From Thelonectria olida (Eukaryota > Ascomycota > Sordariomycetes > Hypocreales > Nectriaceae): a DNA stretch of 64,000 nucleotides. The stretch spans positions 1,922,001 through 1,986,000 of the forward strand of contig JAGPYM010000007.1 in the NCBI GenBank assembly GCA_020736575.1, read 5' to 3'. The first letter of the stretch is position 1, and each line of letters starts with the position of its first letter. Under the pieces are notes generated by a model. It worked only from the letters and a program-made list of their open reading frames with translations. It searched no databases and had not been told where the DNA came from. Positions 43,253 through 53,860 of this stretch are shown one piece after another. The position numbers and the translations under genes were made by a program.

Positions 43253-45662
43253 ATGTCGGCGCTCCCGGTGAAAACAGAGGCGCCCGCTCCTGCTCCCGGC
43301 CCTGTTCCCTCCGCCTCCGAATCCCACCAACCTGCCAAGTCAAAGCCCCGGCGCCTGCTGGCGTGTGTGCTATGTCAACAGCGAAAGGTGAAGTGTGACC
43401 ACAACTATCCTTGCGCAACTTGTGTCAAGGCTCGGATACAATGTGTGCAAACAATTCAGGCCCCGCGCCGCAGAAGACGCCAATTCCCTGAGAGAGAACT
43501 GCTGGTGCACCTTCGTCAGTGCGAGGATCTCCTGAACCAACACAACATCAAGTTCAAACCGTTGCACCCTAACGCCAGTTTGACCAAGGACAAGAATTCT
43601 CGTACGGCTTCTACCGAGAAGCCCTCGTACGAGTCAGATGATGGAGAGCTAGGAAAGAGCACGACGGCTGCCGAAGGCGAGGTCCAGTCTGCCACAATCA
43701 CACCTATTCCGGAGAGAACGCAGGTGTACGAACCCAAGTATGGACTCTTGCCAGAATTCTGTCAAGCTTTATCATCGCTGACTGATATGTCTTAGACGTA
43801 TGTTCCACGTCATGCGAGAAGAGGTAAATCCCTACCGTGCCTAACTGACTCAAGTTCTATTAACCAATAGGTAACATAGGTCCGTGACCATGACGACTCT
43901 TCAGATGATGAGGTACAACCAATTGTATTCAAGAAGGCGTGGGATGAGACGATTGAAAATGACGATTGTCTTCTGTTCGGTTGGCCTCAGACGACTGTCG
44001 CCATGTACACTTTGCACCCCCAGCCAGTTCAGGTGTTTCAACTTTGGAACGTCTTCCTCGACAACGTGAACCCGCTACTCAAAGTCATACACGCTCCAAG
44101 CCTACAAGGACGGATTATTGAAGCCGTAGGAAATATCCTGAATATTGAGCCCGAACTTGAGGCCCTTATGTTCAGCATCTACTGTACGGCCATCCTAAGT
44201 CTCCACGCGGATGAATGCTGGGCCAGGTTTGGGTCGCCTAAAGCGGATCTCTTGGCAGGATATCAACTTGGTTGCCAACAAGCACTACTAAACAGTCGTT
44301 TTCTACGGTGCAACAGCCGCGACAGCTTAACAGCGCTCTATCTCTATCTAGTATGTCTATTTGCTGCATTTGCTCACGTTTTCTAACTGATGATGATAGG
44401 TCTCGATCAGACCCAATACAACACCCGAGTCTTTATCCTCAATGCTCGGTGTTGCTGTTCGTATTGCACAACGCATGGGCATCTATAATGAAGCCGTCTT
44501 GGCTAAATTTACCCCTATTGATGCTGAAATGAGCCGAAGGCTTTGGTGGTCACTTATCCTTTTCGATACTCGTATTGGAGAGATGGCCGACTTTCAGGTC
44601 TCCTTATTACTTCCTATGTGGGACTGCAGAGTCCCTCTCAATGCTAATGACTCGGACCTCCCATATAACATGGAACAAACTCCACGAGTGCAACATGAAG
44701 GCAAATCGACTGATGCACTTTTCGCCGTTGTGCGCAGTGAACTTGGGGATTTTGTTCGACACACTTCGTTTCACCTCGGCTATTATGGTCCATCATTAAA
44801 GCATGCTGATGGAGATGCAAAGCGCCTCGCTGATATATATGGTGGGGAGACTGATCGCTTTGAAAAGACAATCGAGGAAAAGTATCTCAACTTTTGTAAC
44901 CCAGATAACCCGCTTCATTTTATGACCATCTGGACAACACGAGGAAATATTGCGAAATTCCGCCTCATGGAACACCATTCTCGGTATGCTGGCACACCCC
45001 GGCATCAGGCTGATACTCAACGGGAAGCCGCCCTCTCCTACGCTCTCAGCATGCTTGACTGTAACACAAAGCTTGTGGCCTCCCCCCTAACAAAGGGGTT
45101 TAGCTGGATGGTCCATTCCTACTTTCCTTTTGTAGGATATATCCAGGCAGTCCAGTATCTGAAATGGCGACCGATGAGTGCCCAAGCCACAGCAGCCTGG
45201 CATGTCATGAGCGAGAACTACCACGCAAACAAGGACATGCTACCTAGAGAATCTCGCTTTTTCCAATTACTCGCCAATTTTGTCCTCCAGGCGTGGGGTG
45301 TCCGCGAGGCTGCGTCCAATGAATCTGAATCCTTATTGGAGACGCCACAGATTGTTGTGTCCATCAAACAACGCTTGGCATCCGATGCAGACAATTCGGG
45401 TGCTCAGCAACCACGCGATGTTATGGAGTTGGGATCGACCGGCCATCTCCTGTCCGCGACCATGGGCCGTGATGTTGACAACACCACCCATGATATGGAC
45501 GCGCACAATGACCATGCATTCTCGGGGTTGGGATCATTCGCAGACTTGCTTGGGCTCTCTCAAGATATTCAGATGGATTACGTGGACTGGTCTGCGATGA
45601 ACTGGGACATGGGCAATGCTTCAATCGGTGAGACAGGTGCGACTGGAGGCCAGGAACAATAA
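43253..45662 (+). CDS. Zn2Cys6 transcription factor with fungal-specific domain
   Basis: Four exons: 43253-43737, 43796-43823, 43880-44350, 44400-45662; introns 58, 56 and 49 nt; 748 aa. Cysteines 38, 41, 48, 54, 57 and 64 form the cluster (ACVLCQQRKVKCDHNYPCATCVKARIQC), followed by the basic RRRRRQ and a helix ERELLVHLRQCEDLLNQHN (dimerisation). The 28-nt second exon encodes RMFHVMREE, a conserved join. The PF04082-type region covers about residues 215-560: HPQPVQVFQLWNVFLDNVNPLLKVIHAP, SSMLGVAVRIAQRMGIY, EMSRRLWWSLILFD. This arrangement is shared by many regulators of fungal metabolite clusters. The MFS pump 1 kb upstream on the same strand is a possible target. Confidence 0.92.
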
Positions 45663-46106
45663 GTTGCATGAAAAGACATGACGTGTTTGTCCTATTGAAT
45701 GTAGGCTTTAAGTTATAAGTAATCACACATTTCTACTTTGTCCACAACTTGAAGCCACTCGCGTCAGGTGAACCACTCGGCGGGTAGGTAATCATGTGTA
45801 GTTTCAGTTTGCGTTGATCTAAAGGCGGGGTATAATGAGTTAAAAGGCATCACTTGTCACCATTAGACGCTTATTGGCTTTACTCTCGTTTAATCGTTGG
45901 AGGACTTGGCCAGTTAGACTCAATGACGTTAGTAAGTGATGCCATCATTACAACCCGCCCTCCTGCTGACTTACTTATATCTGCCGACGGTGCTGCAAAC
46001 CTTTCCACCCCTTTCACTTTCATTCACCCAATCCCTCGCTTGAGTGATCAATACGAATTTTCATTAATAAAACTCCTCTTGACCGTATACATAAGCACTT
46101 CTCACG
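45663..46106. other. Intergenic, no gene seen
   Basis: 444 bp between tandem genes; promoter of the small gene at 46107 expected at the right end. Confidence 0.5.
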
Positions 46107-46670
46107 ATGGCACGTCGAGGCAGTCGGTCAAGTATTGGGTTCCCTAAGTCAAGCGAACTCGACTCCAGCCATCAGCAAAGATACAACGCTTCCGAAGTAG
46201 CCACTACAGTAGCGAGAGATGGTTTCAATGTGGCAGGATACAGTGCGTCCTTACATAGGCTACCTTGCCCAGCTCAATGCACGCTGACAAATGACCAGTG
46301 GATCGGAACAAGATTATGAATCAGCTGCACGAGGAACACGTTCGTCATCGTTCTACTTACAGAAGCCAAGAGTCGTGTCGCTAACAGATTGTCACTCTCT
46401 AGATCCAGAGACGAATGGAAGACCGATTGAAGCATGAACCTGGCTATGCGGTTCGTCACTCCCGTTATCAGTTTTTGTTCCATCAGTCTTCAGCAGTGTT
46501 AACACGTAGTCAAACAGGCCATGATGCACGGCCACGCCCCTTCAAAGGGCGCTCGGATTGACGCAAGTATTGCGCTAGAGGAAGCTGAATTTCTCGCGAA
46601 AAAGAAGAAAGATGCAGAGAATCTTGCGCGCAAGAAGATGCAGCGACTCGGGGCTCACAGCGGAAGATGA
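46107..46670 (+). CDS. Small conserved fungal protein, four exons, function unknown
   Basis: Visible only after splicing: exons 46107-46242, 46299-46339, 46403-46450, 46518-46670; introns 56, 63 and 67 nt; 125 aa. The joined product runs from MARRGSRSSIGFPKS through NVAGYMDRNKIMNQLHEEH, IQRRMEDRLKHEPGYA, then MMHGHAPSKGARIDASI and a Lys/Ala-rich helical end. The HGxAPSKGAxID segment with flanking charged helices resembles a small family of uncharacterised ascomycete proteins I have only a general memory of. Charge and heptad-like spacing suggest a helical, nuclear or nucleic-acid-contacting protein, which is inference. The second donor (GTTCGT) is the least certain; a longer second exon has no frame-consistent donor. 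Confidence 0.65.
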
Positions 46671-47309
46671 TGTACACTGTTCTCGACATGGCCAGAGCGG
46701 TAATTACGCTTGTAATTTCGCGGCAGTAACTACATAACTAATCGTTCCAATCCAATATTTTTTTGATGAGCAAGAACATGCAACTGGAATTAGCGTGATG
46801 GGCTTCATGTGGTCGGCATATTGAATGACATTCAGCCTTTGTTTACCATGGTTTCCCAATGCTCATGACGCTACCTCATAGTGTGATCTCGGGGCTGACC
46901 GCACCGACACACACCTCTCGTTAAATATAGATAGCCTTAGTTCCTTGCCATTTGTACATCGTGTTTACGCGGATGATTGTTTGGTTGGGTTTCGGTTAGG
47001 GACATGAGAAGGGAGTTTAAGCAGCCAAGGATGAAGTTGCCTGGGTGAAACCCGACCAATCACCCCAGTCAACATGTGATAGAGAAAGCCAGGATTCAAG
47101 GCGGAAGCGAGATGTCGGGTCGTCACATAACCAGTGCCATTGTCTACAAGTAGTTCACCGGTTAAGATTGTTCTGGTTTTTCCACTGCTGAGTTGCTAAG
47201 AAATAGGATCGTGTGGCGCATGTTTGTAGAAATAGTTCCTTTCTTTTCAGACTACATAACAAGGCTGTCTCCGCGGGCATTGACAACAAAATGGCACGAA
47301 CACATGCCT
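46671..47309. other. Convergent intergenic spacer
   Basis: 639 bp between the small gene (+) and the oxygenase gene (-); no ORF of interest. Confidence 0.5.
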
Positions 47310-48254
47310 TCAACCCTCGATTTTTTCCTTGGCGTCCTTCGTTCCCATCTGATCCATGGCAACCACCAGGTATCGAACCATCTCCTTCATCATATTCTTC
47401 ACTTCCTCCCTGTCCATGACCACGGCGTCGTAATTGTCCGGTTCTCTCATCACAGCTTCCTTCTTTCCTTGTTCCAAGCGATCGACCATGTACCGAGACT
47501 TCTTCTGGAGCACACGAAAGCGTTCCAGAGCAAACAGGCTGTACAGCTCGTTCAAGTAGCTCAGCTGCAGCGAGTTCGTAATTTCCGTATCGTCACGCAA
47601 CGACGGGTGCTTCGCGCGGTATGGACAACCCATGGTGATTCGCTCCCCCGCGTTGCTCGCCCGCAGCGCCGCGTGTCGAAGATGACGGCCCTGGATGAAG
47701 ATGGCCGAGCCCATCGAAGTGCCGCGCAACTTCTTGACGATACCATCGGGAAGCTGCAACGCCGTCTCGCCGCCAATCATCTTGTCCGTGTTACTGAGCA
47801 TCATGAAAACGCTGTACGGAAACGAGTCGACGTGCCAATTGTCCATGGGCACGTTGTCATACTCGCCCTTTTTCTCCTCCCAGCCCGCCGGCACCGGCTC
47901 AGGCTCGAACTTGAGGTCCTTGATGCCCTCGCGGCCTCCGTGTCCGACGTGCACGTTGGTGTGGCTGATTTCGTACGGGAGAGATATCTCGAGTTCAATG
48001 CCGGTAAAGCCTTCAAAGGCCTGGATAACCTCCGGGGCTGTCCAGAAGGCGTGCGTGAAGGGGGCCCCCCCTTCCTTTGTGAACCCACGCAGGCAGGCTG
48101 GAGAGCGGTGCCACCAGTGCCGTCGCTTCGCGAGCGTGTTTGGTTGCAGCAGCTCTCTCCGAAGCTCAATGACGGCGGCTCCGGTTGCGAGCTGGAACGG
48201 TTCCGTCGTGGCGAGATCACTGGTACGCTTGGGAGGGACGCGGAATTCGGACAT
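47310..48254 (-). CDS. 2-oxoglutarate/Fe(II) oxygenase-like protein, N-terminus uncertain
   Basis: One exon, 314 aa from the first in-frame ATG (48254). The facial-triad start H-x-D is visible in NWHVDSFPYSVFMML, followed by GGETALQLPDG and a second His in GRHLRHAALRASN before the conserved ERITMGCPYRA, the layout of the double-stranded beta-helix of fungal 2OG-Fe(II) enzymes that hydroxylate or desaturate small molecules. Upstream of the ATG the same frame stays conserved-looking (VQFDTKIHLNFIPPTKVYTM) until a TGA at 48324-48326, and even beyond that (VDQLGKEY). The true N-terminus is therefore either lost by mutation or made by a short intron I could not place convincingly. A TATATAAA-like word lies near 48497-48506. 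Confidence 0.72.
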   Translation of the reverse strand: MSEFRVPPKRTSDLATTEPFQLATGAAVIELRRELLQPNTLAKRRHWWHRSPACLRGFTKEGGAPFTHAFWTAPEVIQAFEGFTGIELEISLPYEISHTNVHVGHGGREGIKDLKFEPEPVPAGWEEKKGEYDNVPMDNWHVDSFPYSVFMMLSNTDKMIGGETALQLPDGIVKKLRGTSMGSAIFIQGRHLRHAALRASNAGERITMGCPYRAKHPSLRDDTEITNSLQLSYLNELYSLFALERFRVLQKKSRYMVDRLEQGKKEAVMREPDNYDAVVMDREEVKNMMKEMVRYLVVAMDQMGTKDAKEKIEG

Positions 48255-48768
48255 GGTGTAGACTTTTGTAGGAGGAATGAAGTTCAAATGAATTTTGGTA
48301 TCAAACTGGACTTTGGAAGGGCCTCAATACTCCTTTCCAAGCTGATCGACCGAGGGAGCGGTGGCGGTCTGCAGAGGGTGCCATGATTACGATTGCTGCG
48401 TGGTGTTGTGTATGAGAGACTGGTGTTCTTTTCTCTTGATCAGAATTTGTGTGCCTTTGTAAGTGAATGATAAACAACGTTCGATAGACGAGATTCTGAA
48501 TTTATATATTTGAAATGCCGGTACGAAGCAATTGGTCGCGTCGCAGTACAGCCACAGGCGTGCCGCCGGTCAGCTAGGCTCGGGTCAGCCAAGTGTACGT
48601 GGCGGATGGCAGGTAACAGCTCGTGACGGGCGTCTCGGGCGGCTCTGGCGGGCATTTAAGTTACCATCTTTGCTAATTATGCTTGTCTATCAAATGGTCG
48701 TGAAATGCCACAAATGCAAAAATTAAAATGGAATGAAAGGATTCGGAACATGAGTACCAGTTGCATAC

Positions 48769-48918
48769 TTGCCTCCTTTGGAGAGGGCTTGGTCAAGCTC
48801 TGCTTTGGACTGCGCATCATAAAAAACAATGTCGAATTTCTTCTCAAAGTCTTTCCACGCATCATGGGCAAACATGATGGGTTGGCCGACGAATAGTACA
48901 TATGGTGGGCTTCGTCAT
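48769..48918 (-). pseudogene. Relic of a D-2-hydroxyacid dehydrogenase first exon
   Basis: The minus strand translates to YVLFVGQPIMFAHDAW then KDFEKKFDIVFYDAQSK and AELDQALSKGGK, which has the look of the N-terminal catalytic-domain start of glyoxylate/hydroxypyruvate reductase-like enzymes. It ends at a usable donor (GTATGC, at 48768), but no downstream exon with the Rossmann core is found in the next kilobase. The likely start ATG (48918) is out of frame with it by one base. It is a fragment, not a working gene. Family call is tentative. Confidence 0.42.
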
Positions 48919-49071
48919 GTGGTCAGTGGGTGGTTGGGTGGACGTGTGATGGACCAGGATTTGGAGTGTAGGGATATGATGAAGCGTAGATACAGAAGGG
49001 CATTTTCGATGAAGACTTGGAGGAATGGAAGAGAGCGTATGTATACCATGTACAGCGCTGTACTGTACTAC

Positions 49072-49719
49072 TCAGAGCGAGGTCCAGTCTCTCCGCTTCC
49101 CTACTGGATGCAGGAAGCGGTAGAGATGCAGCAGCGCAGAGAAGCGAAAGGCTTCGGCATGGTGCAACAGCGGCGTCGAGTCGCCAAACGAGATGTCAAG
49201 GCCGAAGCTCTGTGCCCGCAACGCAGTAGCTAGCATCTCGCCGCGCAAGAACACGCTGAATCCATCGTGCGCGTCGTCCACATTACGGGCGTCGACGATC
49301 AAGCAACACACGTCGCTAATGTGGCCCAAGAGTTCGTGCGTGAGCCCCATCAAGCAGTCAAGGGAGTAGACGTGTGAGTCCCGGGCCCAGTACGCGCCCT
49401 GCAGACGGGGCCGGCGGCCGTTGCTGAGCGAAGCCATGATGTCGTGGTAGGCAAGGTTTCGCAGCAGAAAGGCCCCGTCCATCGTCTGTAGCAGCCTCCG
49501 GGTCCCCACGTGGGCGATGAGATGCCCCGCGCCCTGCAGGTGAAGATACCAGCGGCTCGTGTCTCCGCCGATGACAGCCGTCGTGCTGCTGAGGAGGGCG
49601 CAAGCAATTGTGCTTTCAGAGACTGAGTTACGCTCAATCGCAGCCGAGTGGCCGCGCGTGGCCTTGCTTTCGAATTCGAGCCGCCGCAAATCATGAGCAA
49701 TTGGGGTAACTCGAGTCAA
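49072..49719 (-). pseudogene. Fungal-specific transcription factor domain without a DNA-binding domain
   Basis: A 215-codon minus-strand frame contains RWYLHLQGAGHLIAHVG, FLLRNLAYHDIMASLS and YSLDCLMGLTHELLGHISDV, the helical 'Fungal_trans_2' pattern of Pro1-like Zn2Cys6 proteins. No zinc cluster is found upstream: 49720-50022 has only short frames on this strand, some of which (MNEPMATALLLTVSKS) might be eroded pieces of the same gene. The same domain occurs in the broken factor at 53861-55490 (FKGTQNLI..., LRNFAYHDIIGS), so these are two related remnants about 4 kb apart on opposite strands, flanking the amidase. A short intact C-terminal protein cannot be excluded. Confidence 0.5.
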
Positions 49720-50098
49720 GACCTGGGGCCAGTTGCTTATCTTTTAGACCATCTACACCCCGCTCACCAGTCATTCCTCGTCCCTTCTCAGCGACGTCAA
49801 TACCAAGGATTTGGAGACTGTCAACAGCAAAGCCGTTGCCATTGGCTCGTTCATGCTTCGCTGTCCCGCAGTTCCCGTGGCGGGTAACCAGTCCCGGGCT
49901 CGAGCACAGCTTCTCCTTGTCTTGCCGAAGAAGGGGGGCGATAAGAACATGCAACGGCCGTAGGTATTCCCAATCAACGAAGCAGAGAGATCAAATAGAT
50001 TGGCAACTATCTCGGATACCATGCAGCTACCATTGGCTACCTACTACGTTGTAGCTTAGAAGACATCGACCTGATACAAAAAGAAAGACCATCACTTG
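49720..50098. other. Spacer with eroded coding sequence
   Basis: Short minus-strand frames here may be the decayed N-terminal part of the transcription factor remnant. No intact gene. Confidence 0.4.
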
Positions 50099-52009
50099 CT
50101 AAGGCGTCACAGCATTTCCGACCAACCTCCCCACCTCCTCAGCGATTGCCAGCGTCTTCTCCTCGCTCAGTCTCCTGCCAATGACCTGCACGGCCACAGG
50201 CGCTCCGTGGTATGCGACAGCGTCATATTCAGCCTGCACCGCCCGATCCAGCTCGCTCACCGGCTGATGGTCGCCGTTTGGCTCGTCCTCGTCGCGGTTC
50301 GAAAACGTGACTGGCACAACCACGCTGGTGAGATCCAGCAGGTTGATGGCCGAGGCGTAACCGTAGTACTTGAATTGGTCGTGGCGGATGGCAGCCGTAG
50401 CGCTGATGGGCGCGACAATAGCGTCGAGTTCGGCGCCCATCTCCTGTTCCATCTCGTGCCACTTGGTCAAGTATTCCGTCTGAAATTCCCATTTTTGCGT
50501 CTGCAGCTTCCACAGTTCATTCATGCCGATTTTGGCGTTGCTGGGGTTGAGCAAGTCCTTGATGTTTGGGATGACTGGCTCCCCCGAGGCATTAATGTTT
50601 TCCAACACATCCTATCGGGGTCAGCCTTTTTGGGTTCTATAGATGGAATATTTGGTACTTACGGTGCTACCGTCTGCGGTATAGATCTTGTTGATGAGGT
50701 CCACGGCAAAATCGTGCTTGTAAGGCACCCAAGGTACAGTTCTGTGACCTTGTCGCTTCAGGGCGGCAACAACTTGATCCACGGCACGAAGTACTGGAGG
50801 GTGCGGCATGACCTAATCACTGTTAGAAGATTTGATCCCATGGTGCATGGACGAATGCTAACGTTTCCATCAAAGTTGTAGAAGCCAATAGTAAGCCTGG
50901 CATCCTGTATCTTGGCTCTTGCCTTGGCTTCCTCTTCATGCCGCCATGGCATCGGAACGACCTTCGAATCGTGCTTCCATGGTTCTTGGCTAAGAACGGC
51001 GGTTAAGAACAGCTTGATATCTATCCGGGGTGAGCTACGACTTGAGTAAGAGGGATCACATGTGAACAAACCGGCTGCCGAGTGCGCAATAGGTCCAACC
51101 ACGCTGTGGACGGTTTCCTGGCCTTCCATACTGTTAGCCATTTTACCGTACGGCATGCGTCCATGGCTGGGGCGGATCCCGTAGAGGAAATTGAACGCTG
51201 AAGGGATCCTAATGGAACCGCCGATATCAGTGCCCACGCCCATAACGCCTCCTCGCAGCGCAACAATGGCACCTTCGCCCCCTGAGCTGCCACCACAGGA
51301 CCAGTTCTTATTGCGCGGGTTTGTTGTCCGACCGATGATGTTGTTGACGGTTTCACAAACCATGAGTGTCTGCGGAACACTTGTCTTAACGTAGAAAACA
51401 GCACCTGCTTTTCGAAGAAGGCTGGTGAGCGTCGAGTCCTCCTGGTCGTATTTTCCCAACCAGGAAACATAGCCCATGGATGTTTCAATTCCCTATGATG
51501 CTCAATGAGCGATAATCAATTCTCGTACCAAAACCTATCGTACCTTTACTCGCAGCTGGTCTTTGAGGGAGATGGGGAGACCGTGAAGCGGCCCCACGGG
51601 CTTCTTGTGTTCTTCATAGTAAGAGTCTAGCTCTCTGGCTTGCGCCAGCGCTGCCTCCGGGAAGAATTCGTGCATGCAGTTTGTCTACGGGTGAGTCAGC
51701 TGCAAGGAAAAACACTGAAAATGGTGGTCGATTGAGATGGCGTACCAACTGCTGAGCCAGAGCGGCGCGCTTAGAGAAGGCAAGCGTGACGGTGGCCGAC
51801 TTCAATCGGCCCTGTGCCAAGTTGGCGATGAGATCGGTTGCTGATGAGTTTGTGATTTCCAGCTCGTCGGAAGAGAGCAGCCCAGAAGAGCTGGGATACG
51901 TAAACAAGCGTTCATCATCGGGGAGGCTCTGGATCTTCCACTCGTCTGGGATGGATTTGGAGAGGCGGCTCCTCTTGTCCTCAGCAATTGTCTTCCAGCT
52001 GGTGGACAT
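50099..52009 (-). CDS. Amidase (amidase signature family, acetamidase-like)
   Basis: Six exons (minus): 52009-51746, 51684-51544, 51492-51072, 51020-50863, 50812-50663, 50611-50099; introns 61, 51, 51, 50 and 51 nt; 548 aa. The catalytic lysine is in PISLKDQLRVK, the signature Ser-rich block in WSCGGSSGGEGA and the cis-Ser/Ser nucleophile block in TDIGGSIRIP. GPIAHSAADIKLF is built across the third intron; using GTTTGT as donor gives a normal 51-nt intron and the conserved sequence, whereas a nearer GT would make a 39-nt intron. The C-terminal half has AIVAPISATAAIRHDQF and APVAVQVIGRRLSEE. The enzyme hydrolyses small amides to acid plus ammonia in the cytosol; the exact substrate is not evident. 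Confidence 0.93.
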
Positions 52010-52884
52010 GTCGCCGGGTGAATAGCAGATTGACTGATATCAGCGAGGAGAGATGTGGTGAATGAAGAACCAGGATGAAAACGAAGTCTTCACTTGGCCC
52101 GCGTTATCAAGCTACCTTACCTTACAACAGGGAGGGGTAGGAAACAAAGGAGCGGGCGCACACATCTCGTTGGCGACGTCATCAGATACCGTGCCACGAA
52201 ATGGCCGCCCGATACGCCCACTCAATCACTTTTGCCCGGGGCTGATAGGCCTACATTACTAGACAGGGCGGTGTTGGGGGCGTCTACCCCATGCCAAGTA
52301 GGGAGGTACATGACCCCCTGCCATATCGATGTTTCACCCGGCGTCGTCTGACTCCATGCTGCCCGATCATCCAGTGCCGATTTCTCAGCGAATCTCTCCA
52401 ACAATTAACACCGTCTTTTCTCTTTTGGTACAGCTTAGTCAAGGCGAATAACTACAGCAATGAAATCTGATTATGCGGAATTCTGTGCAAAAGAGCACAT
52501 AATAGGGATGCGTTTATTTGAATAAAGATGCATTTATTTAAGTGACTACCTACTCAAGTGTAAGCGAAACCTACCTTGGCGGCTAGCATGGCTAGGTAGG
52601 TAGGCGACGGAGGTATGGATGGGGATGGATGCCAGTAATCGTCTCAACTTGACAGACAGTCTGCCACTTCTCGCACCATCCGAAAGTCATACCTTTCCTT
52701 ATCAGGGACTCTGGGCTGGCAATCAATGTTGACGGCCATTCCAACAACCTCCAAACGCTATTAGTTGGCAAGGGAAGTAGCTTTTTGCAAGGCTGTTAAT
52801 TCCGTTCAATTGCCCTGGCTGCTATTTAATCACACGTCTTGCCATGCCAATCAAACAGTCTCTTGACCGCAGGACGGTCGGTGA
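52010..52884. other. Amidase promoter and spacer
   Basis: 875 bp; TAGGTAGGTAGG-type words near 52591-52603 and 52126 recur elsewhere in the window. No gene supported. Confidence 0.5.
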
Positions 52885-53232
52885 ATGAGGCAGCCTTCCT
52901 GTTCTACAGCCTCGATCAGGCTTGCCTCTCAACTGTTGGCTGAAGCCGCGGCGGCCAACTCGATTCCGAAGCATATTATTTTTGATGAAGTTGCGCAAGT
53001 CAACGCCGATGTGATTCAGAGCGCAGTGAGCTTATTAGCCCATGTTCTTTTTGTCATGGATGCTGACAAGACACCCTAGGACAACTTTTACATTGAGTTC
53101 AAGCCAGAATTCGACTTTGATTGTGAAAGAAAGTGGTGGAGAAGTTTTGCTGTAGGGCTTTTGAGGGAAGAGGCGACGGCCCCAAAAGGTGCTGTGATCT
53201 TGAAGCCCAAGTGGCCTACGTCGTCGAGATGA
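52885..53232 (+). CDS. Small two-exon ORF, hypothetical protein
   Basis: Exons 52885-53025 and 53080-53232 with a canonical phase-0 intron (GTGAGC..CCCTAG, 54 nt); 97 aa. Translation across the join reads HIIFDEVAQVNADVIQSA then DNFYIEFKPEFDFDC and GAVILKPKWPT. It is acidic and aromatic-rich and does not look random, but no domain is recognised. Another frame immediately upstream (about 52875-52935) also looks coding-like (NEAAFLFYSLDQACLSTVG), so this may be the 3' end of a frameshifted longer gene rather than a complete one. Confidence 0.35.
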
Positions 53233-53860
53233 GTGGTGGTGATTGAACGGATTAGGACTACATCATGACGAAAATTACACATAGCGTTGCCGGTTCGTCA
53301 TGATTAGCTTAACATGTAGTGATGAGTTAGGCTTTGTATGAACAAAGAATGAAAAACAGCCCAGGGACGTCAAGGTAGGCAGAGTGTAGGCAGTCAGGAC
53401 TTGACTCCAATTACTGAATTCCCCCTGAACTTGAACATTGTAAACATTGAAGAGATTGTCGTTGGGGAGAACTCAGGTCTCAGCGGGTGCAGTCAACTGC
53501 TGCCCTCATCATTTTAATGATGGCTAGGAGTATATCATTTGCCAAAGATGGTATTAAAATAAGGAATTGAAGGCTGACGAGATGCTCACGTGTCCTTGGG
53601 TGAGCTCAGGGATACAAGAATGTGGTGTGTCGACGAGTGCTGAGGCTTTTGGAATTAGACGGTTCAACTTCTTGCTGGCGACTCATGCAGCCGTGCACGG
53701 GCTGCTTCGGGCCTGAAAAGAGACCCGAAGACTGTGGTTGGTCTCTCCTCCAAGTCCCTCTCAAATACGCCCAACACGCCTGCACCTGTTCCAAGCTTCA
53801 TCCTACTCCTCCAAGTTCCATACCACGTATTCGTACCACATCAAGCAAGGTCCAGAATTA
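53233..53860. other. Intergenic, no gene seen
   Basis: 628 bp without a supported feature before the broken transcription factor. Confidence 0.45.

Noticed and set aside
47193..48386. Plus-strand open frame of 397 codons
   Set aside because: It lies opposite the 2OG-Fe(II) oxygenase gene; its translation is His/Arg/Leu-rich with no domain, while the minus strand has clear motifs.
51021..51059. 39-nt intron in the amidase gene
   Set aside because: Too short for a fungal intron; the donor at 51071 gives 51 nt and restores the conserved HSAADIKLF.
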